Assembly (NCBI GenBank): GCA_034111025.1
Contig: JAWUYB010000051.1
Location: 1-13,413, forward strand
Length of the DNA: 13,413 bases
From: CAJXJP01 sp034111025
Lineage (GTDB): Bacteria > Patescibacteriota > Gracilibacteria > BD1-5 > UBA6164
Direction: 5' to 3'
Part shown: positions 1 through 8,699 of the stretch, piece by piece
How the letters are laid out: every line of letters starts with the position of its first letter
Numbering within the stretch: position 1 is the first letter of the stretch
Translations under genes and position numbers: made by a program
The notes under the pieces: model-generated
Database searches by the model: none
What the model was told of the DNA's origin: nothing
What the model saw: only the letters and a program-made list of their open reading frames with translations

Positions 1-106
1 TACTTCTTACTTTGAATGGATTATATTCTTTTTTTTCTAAAGATTTATAAAATTGTTCATCATTTTCAAATGCTTCTCATCATCAAATTAATATTAATTG
101 TTTCAT
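1..106 (-). CDS. Partial CDS, probable small CPR-type alpha/beta hydrolase (N-terminus only)
   Basis: Only the first 35 codons lie in the window; the gene runs off the left edge. The start ATG is at 104-106. The peptide begins MKQLILIGGGEAFEND and continues to NPFKVRS. A hydrophobic beta strand followed by a glycine-rich turn and an acidic/aromatic helix fits the N-terminus of the small predicted alpha/beta hydrolases common in Patescibacteria. The assignment is weak because the catalytic residues are outside the window. The three consecutive glycines are encoded by three tandem TGA codons (77-85), which under the standard code would be three stops in a row. No clear Shine-Dalgarno sequence precedes the start. 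Confidence 0.5.
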
Positions 107-162
107 AAAGAGTATTTTAAATATATTAATTTAAGTATAAGAAATTTATGAAATAAAAAAAC

Positions 163-190
163 AAAAAAATCAGACGAATCTGATTTTTTT
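163..190 (-). terminator. Rho-independent terminator (possibly bidirectional)
   Basis: A perfect hairpin: A-tract plus TCAGA (to 174), a 4-nt loop (175-178), then TCTGA plus T-tract. It overlaps the TAA stop of the zinc-ribbon gene (189-191). On the minus strand it is followed by more T residues (151-169), so it ends that gene. The U/A symmetry would let it work in both directions. Confidence 0.8.
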
Positions 191-515
191 ATTTTTTTAC
201 ATGATTATATTTATAGTGCTTGATAATATAAGCCATCGCAAGTAAATGAAATACAATTACAATAGCCATAGCTACAAATGCATTCAAGTTACCAAGTGCT
301 ACACTAATAATAAGTAAAATTGGGAGAGACATCCAAGCAAAAGCTTTCACTAGACTTTCTGTAAAAGTTTTTTTCTTTAATTTAATACCTAATTTTGCAT
401 TACATTTATGACATTTTAATAAATGATCACTATAGAATCTCTTTTTGTTTATTTTTTTATATACTCTCCAAAAACCAATTTTCTTTTTACAGTTTGGGCA
501 TTTTTGTAAGCTCAT
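189..515 (-). CDS. Zinc-ribbon protein with two membrane segments
   Basis: The 108-aa protein has two CxxC pairs, CPNC near residue 6 and CHKC near residue 35, about 26 residues apart, which makes a likely zinc ribbon at the N-terminus. A lysine-rich linker follows, then two hydrophobic helices (about residues 57-75 and 78-97) and a basic tail. It resembles the short bacterial CxxC-(about 20-26)-CxxC membrane proteins of unknown function; no catalytic motif is visible. I infer the zinc ribbon faces the cytoplasm. All three glycines are GGT, so this gene reads the same in either code. It is divergent from mutY across a 94-bp AT-rich spacer that must hold both promoters. A terminator hairpin overlaps its stop codon. 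Confidence 0.75.
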   Translation of the reverse strand: MSLQKCPNCKKKIGFWRVYKKINKKRFYSDHLLKCHKCNAKLGIKLKKKTFTESLVKAFAWMSLPILLIISVALGNLNAFVAMAIVIVFHLLAMAYIIKHYKYNHVKK

Positions 516-609
516 AATGTTTTATTTTTAAATAATACTTTTCAAAAAAATATTTTCTTATAAAATATTCTTAATTATTTTAACATATTTGTAACTTAAT
601 GTCTAAAAA

Positions 610-1605
610 ATGAATTATTCTAACTTTCCATTTCAAACTATTATAGATTGGTATAAAAAAAATGGTCGTCATAATCTCCCATGGAGAGCTGATCAAGATC
701 CTTATTTTGTATGGATTTCAGAAATATTTTTACAGCAAACACAAGTAGTAAGAGTCATACCTTATTTTGAACAAGTAATTTCAAAATTTCCAACTGTGGA
801 TGATTTTGCAAAACTTTCTTATGAAGAATTTTTCCCTTATTATGAATGACTTGGTTATTATTCTCGTGCAAAAAATATGATCAAAGCAGCTCAAATAATT
901 TCTGAACAACATAATTGATCTTTTCCTCAAACATATCAGGAACTGTTAATTTTACCATGAATTTGACCATATACTGCTCAAGCAATACTCTCATTTTGAC
1001 ACAATCAAAATATTTTGGCATATGACACTAATATTGAAAAGATATTTGCAAGATATTTCTTTGGAAGTCGTTTTGTTACATTAACTAATTCACAAAAAAA
1101 TGAAATACAGTTAGTCTTTTCAAAAACAGGAATTTCATGAAGAGATATGAATGCAGCTATGATGGATTTTGCTTCTATTATAGATATTAATGATAAAATT
1201 AACATTATTTGGTCTCAATACCCCCTCAAAAATAGCTCATTTTATAAAGAAAAATGAGTATCTGAACTCAAGGTAGACAAAGTTAGACATAAACTAGACA
1301 AAAAAGATGCTGAAATAATAGTATTCTTACATGAAGAACACAAAGAATATTATTCATCTCATGAAGATACATTAGAACCTTTTCTATTATGAAAAACTAC
1401 CTGAGATCACCGTCATTTTATAAAAGATATTTTTAAAGAAAGATATGAATTAGCCCTTTCAGTCAGACCTGCTTATAAAAAAATATCTAATCCAAAATGA
1501 AATTATTTTTTCTATCATGCTCAAATACAAACATGAAATCATGATTTTTGAATATTCTCAAAAAAAGATAAAAAAGAGTGGGAAGATAAATTTTTGAATA
1601 AATAA
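610..1605 (+). CDS. mutY: A/G-specific adenine glycosylase MutY, lacking the Fe-S cluster
   Basis: 331 aa once TGA is read as Gly; 11 in-frame TGA codons are present. MutY removes adenine mispaired with 8-oxoguanine in base-excision repair. Visible family marks: NGRHNLPWR at 18-26, SEIFLQQTQV with the catalytic Glu at 38, helix-hairpin-helix LPGIGPYTAQAILSF at 115-129 (both hairpin glycines are TGA), and the catalytic Asp in AYDTN at 139. The usual C-x6-C-x2-C-x5-C Fe-S motif after the 'MMDFASII' helix is absent, and the whole protein contains no cysteine. Residues from about 215 on show no recognisable 8-oxoG-binding NUDIX-like domain, though the length leaves room for a divergent one. It ends with TAA. 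Cluster-less MutY proteins are known in some bacteria, so this is probably functional. Confidence 0.93.
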
Positions 1606-1606
1606 C

Positions 1607-1634
1607 TTTACATTCAATAGATATGTTATATAAT
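1607..1634 (+). promoter_or_regulatory. Sigma70-type promoter for the 84-aa gene
   Basis: TTTACA at 1607-1612, a 16-nt spacer and a perfect TATAAT at 1629-1634. It starts one base after the mutY stop codon and lies 29 bp before the next start codon, so the small gene has its own transcription start at about 1641. Confidence 0.65.
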
Positions 1635-1663
1635 TTTATTAATTCTCAAAACAAGGATTAATT

Positions 1664-1918
1664 ATGGAAGAAACAAAAGGTGAAAAGTTTTTTTTAGATT
1701 TAATGGAAATATTAGCATATTGTATTTCATACTTTTTTATCAATCAGTGTAAAAAAATATTATACAACCCATTTACTTCAAAAAAACACAAAATAAATAA
1801 ATTAAATCAACTTACAAATATCTTTTCAGCACATACCATGAAAAAAAAACCTCTTGGTAACTGGAAACTTATAAAGTCTGATGTTCATATTTATCCTGCA
1901 GTATGGGAAAGCATATAG
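1664..1918 (+). CDS. Small hypothetical protein
   Basis: 84 aa, not recognised. The start is well supported: AAGGA at 1653-1657 sits 6 nt before the ATG, one of the few clear Shine-Dalgarno sites in this window, and a good promoter lies just upstream. The N-terminal half is acidic then hydrophobic (LMEILAYCISYFFI, about residues 13-26), which could be an amphipathic or membrane-associated helix. The C-terminal half is basic with several Lys clusters. Two cysteines (about residues 20 and 29) have no metal-site pattern. The gene ends in TAG and runs into a bidirectional terminator shared with the MFS gene. Both glycines are GGT. The strong promoter and ribosome site suggest real, perhaps high, expression. 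Confidence 0.6.
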   Translation: MEETKGEKFFLDLMEILAYCISYFFINQCKKILYNPFTSKKHKINKLNQLTNIFSAHTMKKKPLGNWKLIKSDVHIYPAVWESI

Positions 1919-1934
1919 CATATCAGTTTAAATC

Positions 1935-1963
1935 AAAAAGAAGCTATTATTTAGCTTCTTTTT
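1935..1963. terminator. Bidirectional rho-independent terminator
   Basis: AAAAAGAAGCTA (1935-1946), a 5-nt loop, then TAGCTTCTTTTT (1952-1963): a perfect 12-bp stem with an A-tract on one side and a T-tract on the other. It lies between two convergent genes, the 84-aa gene (plus) and the MFS gene (minus), and overlaps the last codons and stop of the MFS gene. Confidence 0.85.
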
Positions 1964-3152
1964 TATGCTTTGGTTCTATAGATATATCAATATGTGAAAA
2001 GTACAAAGTTGCGCTTAGAATCAATATAATCATAGTAATAAATATATATTTAAGACTTGATGGCTCAAATGATCCTATAAAATAGAGAGAAATAAGTGCT
2101 CAAATTCTTCAAGACATAACAAATAATTCTTGCAAGGCTGTATTTTCTGAAACTATTTTTTCATACCCCTTAACTTCATGAAATATATTTTGAATAATTA
2201 CTCGAATAGGGACTGCATATAATACAAATAAAAATGTTAGTATTGCCGTAAATACAATTATATATTCTGGGAAATAGATCATAGCTCACATAGTAATACT
2301 ATATGATATTCAAGTGAATAAAATCAGATGTTTATAATATCTATAAGAAATATACTTTCATATAAGATAAGAAATTACAACACTTCATAGTGAAAATAAT
2401 CCTACTATCAGTCACAATTTATATTCTTCTTCGACCTGAATATACATTAAAAATGGTAACAATGTTTCTAGTAAAATATTAGAAAATGCAAATCAAATTA
2501 CAGCATGAGATAAATATGTAAATAATATTTTTTTATTTGATAATATTTTTTTTGATGAAGAGAAAAATCTATATCTTCTATGTTCTCTTTTTGGTATTGC
2601 AACATTTCAAATAAATGTAGATATAATAAACATGACAGCTCAAATCATAAAAGCTGACTCATATCATAATCATTCATAATTCCAAGAAATAATTAATCAT
2701 ATAATTGCAGGAGTAATAATCTGTCAAAAAGTATTGAAAGATCCCCTCATTCCTGAGTAATACCCTCTATTATGGTAATTTGTCAGATCAAAATAATTAT
2801 TATTGAAAGTTACCCAATACATACCATTTGCTAATCCAAGTAGAGATCATATTATATAGAGATTATCTAGTACGTAACTATTAAAAAATGCTAATAATGA
2901 AAAAATAATAGAAAATAAGAATAAACTGATAAATAATAATTCCCTTCTCAGTCAGTTTTTGATTACACCAGAAAGTCCCACAAAAGATATAGTATGAGCT
3001 AGCATATAGATTATATTGAACATAATAAGAGCCTGAAAGTCTCATAACTCTTTCCATATAAATATATTAAAAAACATGAAAATAGCTGCTGTTCATGATT
3101 TTTTTAGTACATTCGAGACTATTAACCTATATATATTAGTATTTTTTTTCAT
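1947..3152 (-). CDS. MFS-family membrane transporter
   Basis: 401 aa with many TGA glycines. The sequence is a run of about 12 hydrophobic helices with a central charged loop (residues about 190-205, KREHRRYRF), the layout of the major facilitator superfamily. The loop between helices 4 and 5 contains NRGYYSGMRGSFNTFGQI, where R and G placement matches the MFS motif at that site. The substrate cannot be named; the fold resembles drug or sugar exporters of the YQGE/UMF-like CPR type, but this is a loose resemblance. It has its own promoter at 3182-3209 and ends at a TAA inside the bidirectional terminator. The ATG overlaps an in-frame TGA of the upstream reading frame (ATGA). Confidence 0.85.
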
Positions 3153-3517
3153 TGATTTTTGTGTAAATATTTTATATATTTAGTATATGAAAATATATTA
3201 TTTTTTCAATTTCAAGGCAAAGAAAAAACCGCAAATTGCGGTTTTTCATAAAAATTAGCAATTTCTCACCAACCTTTATGTTCTATCAGTGCAAAAATAT
3301 CCATATTACAATGAATTGTTGCTCCTGACATATTAGTCCAAGTTGTTGCTGAACTTTCTTGACGCTTCATCTTCTGAGATGCACCGTTCACAAAAACCTC
3401 CAGACGTTGTTTTGCTTGGTTTAATGACTCCTCAAAATCATCACGTGGGAGGAATTGTATAATTATTCCTGTAAAAAAACTTACAAAGCTTGCTGAAAAT
3501 ATTTCTGATGAAAGCAT
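3122..3517 (-). CDS. Unknown small protein; end uncertain (TGA at 3266-3268 or TAA at 3122-3124)
   Basis: I do not recognise this gene. The first 83 codons (3517 to 3269) form a well-composed protein: a hydrophobic N-terminus (SFVSFFTGIIIQFL, about residues 11-24), a charged helical middle (FEESLNQAKQRLEVF) and a polar C-terminal part with TNMSGATIHCNMDIFAL. Codon 84 is TGA. With UGA = Gly the frame continues through a perfect terminator hairpin (3224-3246), through the MFS promoter, and overlaps the MFS start by 31 nt before reaching TAA, 131 aa in all. If TGA were the true end, the terminator would sit at a normal 20-nt distance. All four glycines before it are GGN. It is probably the last gene of the TetR operon (61-nt gap, no terminator between). 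Confidence 0.55.
3182..3209 (-). promoter_or_regulatory. Promoter of the MFS gene
   Basis: On the minus strand: TTGAAA (3204-3209), a 16-nt spacer and TATACT (3182-3187). It lies just after the terminator at 3224-3246 and about 30 bp before the MFS start codon, so the transporter is transcribed separately from the upstream operon. Confidence 0.6.
3224..3246 (-). terminator. Rho-independent terminator ending the hydroxylase-TetR-hydrolase operon
   Basis: AAAAACCGC / loop AAATT / GCGGTTTTT, a GC core in AT-rich surroundings with a T-tract on the minus strand. It lies 19 nt after the TGA at 3266-3268, yet inside the reading frame if UGA is glycine. Confidence 0.85.
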
Positions 3518-3578
3518 CTGTTTTAAATTTTAAACACATTCTTTATTACTTATATCATCTCCTATATTTCTTATATAA

Positions 3579-4538
3579 TTATAAATTATCAGTAAATTGT
3601 AGAATTTTTTTAAAATGATTTTTTGGATATGCATCTATTCCTAATATTTCATTTTTAATTATGTTTTTATAAAGTTCTATTCATTCTCATACAAATGCTT
3701 TTTTTGAACTTTTTATTAATGTATGATTTCATTTAGGATAGAATAATTCTCTATATAAAATATTATTTTGTGCAAATACCTCTTTATAAGTTTTTTGAGA
3801 AAAAGCTACGTCAACATGCGCATCATTTCATCAAAATATAGCCAAATATGGAACTTTTATACTTCCATAAGTTTTCCTTATATCTTCAGAAATATTTTTC
3901 TGCCAAAAATTCCAATTATTATCTCATACTTGATTTGCTCAATGTATTTTTTCATATTCACCATAAGATTTTCATGAAAGTAGATGATCATTAAAATTTT
4001 TATCGGACTTTATTTTTTCTTGTAATTTATTCTTAGATAATTTATCAATTGTAGCTCGTACCTTTGTCATATATTGTCATTGAGAGATCCAATCGACAGC
4101 TCATGATATCTGTATTATAGCATCAATATTTTCTTGAGAAATATATGGCATTACCCATCCAGACTGACTCCATCAAATTACTATAATATTATTGACATTA
4201 TATTGATCTTTCAATAGATTTACTACAGTATCTACTTCTATTGCTCGGTCTAACATACTTTGATTTTTCCAATCAATTCATTTATTCCAACTTATACTAC
4301 ACCATCATCCTTTAGCAAATTCTTCAAAATATGGTCTATAAAATCAAAAAGCATCTATATTCATATCTCAATCTCAGTGTACATATATAAAGCAATTGTT
4401 TTTAAAATTCTCTTTTGGGATAAATATTTTTCACTTTAAATTTCATATATTAATTTCAGTTTCAGTATAAGAATATGTAGGAATAAATAATAAAATTAAA
4501 CAAATAGTAAACAATAATATTATAATGTATTTTTTCAT
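3579..4538 (-). CDS. Exported or membrane-anchored alpha/beta hydrolase
   Basis: 319 aa. Residues 1-24 (MKK then a long hydrophobic stretch ending TYSYTE) are a signal peptide or anchor, so the enzyme acts outside the cytoplasm. A classic serine-hydrolase order follows: oxyanion strand FIYVHGDGD (50-58), nucleophile elbow GWSQSG with Ser 124, acid Asp 239 in FGGNDAH, and His 272 in PKGNHTL. The fold belongs to the broad family of esterases and acyl-aminoacyl-peptidase-like hydrolases; the substrate is not visible. The start codon is one base from the stop of the TetR gene, so the two are translationally linked in an operon. The hydrolase may act on lipids or esters modified by the hydroxylase encoded upstream. 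It ends with TAA. Confidence 0.85.
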
Positions 4539-4539
4539 A

Positions 4540-5145
4540 TTACATGATTCATTTTAAAAATATATTTAATGATTTAATTGCAATTATTTTATTTTTTTTA
4601 AAGTCATTATTTCATAAATACATAAACATAATTCATAAGAATAACAATGTAAAACTTTTAGAAAATTCCCTAGGGAGAAAATTGTTTTTAAATTCAAGAG
4701 TTAGTATTCATTCTTTATAAATTTCTTCTACATACGATTCTAGTGCTTCAATATCTCAACTTGAAAATTTTTCTAAAATTTTCATTTCTTTTCAAATAAA
4801 TTTTTCAAAAATTTGCAATCTCTCAACTTGTCGAAAGCTTTCATCATTTTCTAATAAATCAAAATAATTTCAAATTATATTTTCAAGTTTTTGTCTAGCT
4901 GATATAGTTTTAACAAAATCTAATTCCAATAAAACCTCAAGTTTGTGTTGATTATGGTCTAATAATTGTTCAAATAAATCAATTTTTCCAGAAAAATTCC
5001 AATAAATTGCTCCTCTTGTTAATCAAGATGTTTTTGCTATGTAATCAAGTGATGTGTGATAATATCATTCCTTCTCAAATAAATATCAAGCTACTTCTAA
5101 AAGTAATTTTTTTGTTGCTTCTTGTTCTTGTTTTGTTCTTTTCAT
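4540..5145 (-). CDS. TetR/AcrR-family transcriptional repressor
   Basis: 201 aa. The N-terminal DNA-binding domain is clear: helix 1 KKLLLEVAGYLFEKEGYYHT (12-31), then the helix-turn-helix TSLDYIAKTSGLTRGAIYWNF (31-51) with the conserved GAIYxxF ending. The helical ligand-binding part (about 60-201) is divergent, as usual. Glycine 41 in the turn and several others are TGA. The start ATG lies inside the upstream hydroxylase frame (ATGA overlap) and the stop is one base before the hydrolase start, so it is the middle gene of a tight operon. It most likely represses its own operon by binding the 34-bp palindrome at 6019-6052, whose core resembles TetR-type operators. The inducer is unknown; a lipid or hydrophobic compound would fit the neighbours. 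Confidence 0.9.
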
Positions 5146-6002
5146 TGATATTCTTTATATAAATAATATGGCTTCCAACCTGTTTTACCAAAAATAATTT
5201 TTATTTTATCCGATAAATTTTTACATTTTTTCACATTAGCATAAATATTTTTAAATTCTATAATATTTATTAAGAATGGATTATATGTATTAATATTTTT
5301 TGTTAGTCAATATTTAACTTTTACTCCCTCTTCTGCAAATGTTCAAAATAATTTATCCCAATTATTAAATACTCAAGAATAATTTTTATTGATATAACCT
5401 CTATTTGAAGCATGATGTACTCTATGATGTGAAGGTGTATTAAGTATATATTCTAAAAATCATAGTTTTTTAATTTTTTCAGTATGCAAAAAGTGTTGAT
5501 ATATTACAACTAATACTAAGGAAATAATAATCTGAAACACATTAAATCAGATTAGTATCATTGGAATTAAAAATATCCATTCAATTAAATCTTCAAACCA
5601 TGATAATCGATTTGCAGTACTCATATTATAACTCTCTGAAGAATGGTGTACTGAATGAAACCCCCAGAGTATACTGTGTTCATGTTCTGTTCTATGCATC
5701 CAATAGTATGTAAAATCCGCTAATATAAAACTTAATATCCAAGTAAAAATATTCATAGGAATTTCCCATGAAATTCCAGAGCTGATTAGATATAAAAATA
5801 TAATTCAAATGGTTCCAACAAATGTTTTTCAAAATAATTCTTTAAAGACCGCTGTCACCATATTTGATCAAGTATCTTTCCAGTCTCTATTTTTTTTTAA
5901 AAAATAATCATATATAATATCAGCAAATGTTAATAATATACTCAGTAGCGCAAAAAATCCTACATATATCATGATTGGATGTATTTTGAATAATTCTTCC
6001 AT
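5097..6002 (-). CDS. Fatty acid hydroxylase / sterol desaturase superfamily membrane di-iron enzyme
   Basis: 301 aa. Several hydrophobic helices (about 10-35, 60-75, 83-101, 138-170) surround the histidine clusters that bind the di-iron centre: HRTEH (103-107), HSVHH (116-120) and HHRVHH (192-197), with extra His at 170 and 173. These define the family PF04116, which uses O2 to hydroxylate or desaturate lipid or sterol-like substrates in the membrane. The substrate here is unknown. It is the first gene of the operon, starting 17 bp after the palindromic operator; GAGAT just before the ATG may serve as a weak ribosome site. The family part ends at residue 286; codon 287 is the TGA that overlaps the TetR ATG, so translation continues 15 more residues, mostly Lys, Gln and Asn, to TAG at 5097-5099. 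Confidence 0.9.
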
Positions 6003-6018
6003 ATCTCTATAAAATTAA

Positions 6019-6052
6019 ATAATTATACATACACTAATGTATGTATAATTAT
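6019..6052. promoter_or_regulatory. 34-bp palindromic operator, probable TetR binding site
   Basis: ATAATTATACATACA (6019-6033), spacer CTAA, TGTATGTATAATTAT (6038-6052): a perfect 15-bp inverted repeat. The inner core, ATACATACA-4-TGTATGTAT, closely resembles operators of TetR/AcrR proteins such as the AcrR site. It lies 17 bp upstream of the hydroxylase start. A TATAAT on the minus strand (6022-6027) falls inside the left arm, so bound repressor would block RNA polymerase. No T-tract follows, so it is not a terminator. Confidence 0.8.
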
Positions 6053-6106
6053 TTTTCTTTTTAATGCAAAAGTTAATTAAACTTTTATTTATATATTTAA
6101 GCACTA

Positions 6107-6133
6107 AAAAACCAGCGAATCTCGCTGGTTTTT
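6107..6133 (-). terminator. Rho-independent terminator of recJ
   Basis: AAAAACCAGCGA (6107-6118), loop ATC, TCGCTGGTTTTT (6122-6133): a perfect 12-bp stem with GC core. It overlaps the recJ stop codon (6132-6134) and gives a T-tract on the minus strand. Confidence 0.88.
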
Positions 6134-7784
6134 ATTTATACAAAATAATATCTACTACTTTTAGTAATAAATTTTTCTTCCCCATCCAGACATCTTCTGA
6201 AATATCAAAAATAAGGTCTATTTTTTCAGCTTTTTGAATATCTTCTAAATATTCCCCGAATCCAAATCCATAAATTTTATATCCGTGTGGAGTTTTAAAC
6301 TGTAAATGGTCACGAGATTTTTTTCACAAAATACCAACTGAATCATATTGTAAATCTTCCACCATTAACATTGGTTTTGTATTCCCTATCCCATATGGTT
6401 TAAATTTATTCATTTTATATAAAAAACCAAAACCCAATTCATTGAGTTTTACTACTTTATCAACAATTAATTCTTTCCTATGAACTCTAAAATTAATAGC
6501 ATTTAATTCAGCGAGTATCTTTGATTTAAATTCTCCAAATCTTTCACGCTTTATTGAAAAACCTGCTGCTTGTTTATGCCCTCAAAAAGCGATAAAATAA
6601 TCTTTATATTTCTCTAATACATCAATAATAGAAAAATATTCTGGAGCCCTACAACTTGCAACTAACTTATCTCATTCATCTTTTAATACTATTGATGGCC
6701 TATAAAATTGTTCTGTTAATCTTCCAGCAACAATACCTATAATACCATGCTGAATAGCTGCTGAATAATAAAATAATAGATTATCTTTTGGATTCACTTT
6801 TTGCAACGCTTCTTCTACAAACATTTTTGTTTGAAATTTCCTCTCTTCATTTAACATTTCAATCTCATGAAGTGTTTTTGCTAATGTTTCTCCATTATTT
6901 AATATGAGATTTACTGCTTTATATGGACTATCCATTCTTCAAGCTGCATTCAATCTTGGTCAAATAACAAATCCAAAGACATCTGCATCTAAATCAGTGT
7001 TAATTTTATCTTCTATAAGAGCTCTTATTCACTTACTACGTGAGTTTCTTAATTGTTTTAAGCCTTCTACTACTATTAATCTATTCTCACCTGTAAGAGT
7101 CATACAATCAGCAACCGTTCAGATTGCACAAATATCAATAGAGTCTTGTATATATGCTTGATATTCTTCAAAATCAAATATTTCACTTGCCACAGCACAC
7201 ATAACTTTGAATGCTACTCATGCTCCAGCTAAACCTTTGAATGGATAATTACAGTCTGGTCTTTTCGGGTTAACCATAGCAACTGCCTCTTCAGGTATCA
7301 CATCTGGTACAGCATGATGATCAGTAACAATAATATCTACTCATATTTTTTTTGCATGTTTAATAACATCAACATCTCGAGTACCACAATCAACCGTAAT
7401 AATTAATGTTACTCCGAGTTCTTTACATTCATCTACAAAGTAATCCTTTAGCCCATATCAATCTTTTACTCTATGAGGTAATCTATAACTTGCTTTTATT
7501 CATATTTTTTTAAAAAAATGCATCAAAATAGATGTGGAAGTCACTCCATCTACATCATAATCTCAGAAAATCATTACTTTTTCATCATTTTTTCTTGCTA
7601 GCAATAATCTATCTACAGCTTTTCACATATCTTTTAACAAGAAAGGATCATGTAAATCATCAATTGTCATTTCTAATTCAGCAGGATCAGTAAATCTCTT
7701 TACTAATATAGACTGAATATCATGATTTAATGTTTCTGTATCATATTTAATAATATTCTTTTTAATACTTAGTTTTTCTTGCAT
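6132..7784 (-). CDS. recJ: Single-stranded-DNA-specific exonuclease RecJ
   Basis: 550 aa, close to the usual RecJ length. RecJ degrades ssDNA 5'-3' in recombination, mismatch and base-excision repair. DHH-superfamily motifs appear in order: FGDYDVDG (73-80), ITVDCGT (129-135), TDHH (154-157) and AIGTVADCM. The DHHA1 part has QHGIIGIVAGRLTEQ and then FGGHKQAAGFS. Metal ligands are the Asp and His residues of these motifs. Several conserved glycines are TGA (for example Gly 74 and the first glycine of FGGHK), but only about a third of all its glycines, fewer than in the right-hand genes. It lies 34 bp downstream of the DUF3179 gene on the same strand and may be co-transcribed with it. There is no clear Shine-Dalgarno site at the ATG. 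Confidence 0.96.
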
Positions 7785-7818
7785 TTAGTCGTTCGTTTTG
7801 TAATTATTTTTCTCTAAT

Positions 7819-8649
7819 TTAGTATATTGATGTCAGTAAAAAGGCAAAAAGAAAAGCATATGATTCTCAACCGTGAGGAATAACAAACATCAATTCTTTT
7901 TGATGAAGTGTTGTATTGGTGTTTTTTACTGGAAAATATAACTCTTCTACTGTTTCATATGATCAATATGGAGTTCTAGAATAATTACGTTGATATCAAG
8001 TTTTCTCACTTAATATTAATCCATTTGGATAATTTTCTTTAAATTGTGAAAAACTCAGTAAATCTGACTTAATAACTTCTAATTTTGTTCCTAAACTTTC
8101 TCATACAAGAGCTTCTCAAATCGACTGAGACCATAAACTCTCATTCCTATTATCAAACATCAATAAATTTGATTCATATAATTTACCAAATACTCCAAAT
8201 AATACTTCTTCTCAATTTATTTCTCTCTTATAGACAATCGCGATTCAACAAAGTGGACAAAATGTCGAAGATATCATTTTATCTCAAATAATATCATTTA
8301 CTATTTCATGCCAATATAATATTGAATATGGGTAAATTTTTTATTCTCATCAAATTGATACAGTTATTCATAGTGTATCTTCTTTTAATTATTCCTGAGT
8401 GGCTTGTTCTGATATATTAATAAATATAGGATTATTAATTGCTGGAATTCAATCTTTTCACGGTCAACCATCTAACACAAGATCTAAATCAATAGATGAT
8501 TTTTGAGTATTAGTTTTTAAATTATCTCACATAAATAAATTCTTACTTTCTTCTCAAACATAACTTACATCAAATGTATCTAAATATTTCCATGATGAAA
8601 TAATTCAAAAGAAAAGAAAAAATAATCCTAAAATAATTTTATTTTACAT
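7819..8649 (-). pseudogene. DUF3179-family gene with three in-frame TAA codons
   Basis: 277 codons with one continuous reading frame and clear DUF3179 sequence: KDGIPAINNPIFI, YWHEIVND, STFCPLCGIAIVY, LFGVFGKLYESNLLMFD, NESLWSQSIG, SRTPYGSYE and a hydrophobic C-terminal end. The N-terminus is a signal peptide (NKIILGLFFLFFGII). Three codons are TAA: codon 2 right after ATG (8644-8646), codon 87 (8389-8391) and codon 103 (8341-8343). No frameshift is seen, and the sequence after each TAA stays on the family pattern. The function of DUF3179 is unknown; members are usually exported and carry a conserved CPxC-type motif, kept here. The simplest reading is a recently inactivated gene; the alternative is stop read-through or sequencing errors. 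It shares strand and probable promoter (TATAAT at 8686-8691 minus) with recJ. Confidence 0.8.
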
Positions 8650-8699
8650 TTATTTATTTTTTATATGATATATTTTTTATAAAGAATTATAGTATATAT

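Noticed and set aside
1005..1205. Minus-strand 66-codon frame inside mutY
   Set aside because: It lies wholly opposite conserved mutY sequence.
3768..3977. Plus-strand 69-codon frame inside the alpha/beta hydrolase
   Set aside because: It lies opposite well-conserved hydrolase sequence and shows no domain.
6064..6095. AAAAGTT/AACTTTT inverted repeat between the operator and the recJ terminator
   Set aside because: Short, nearly all A/T and without a T-tract in a useful place; expected by chance in this composition.
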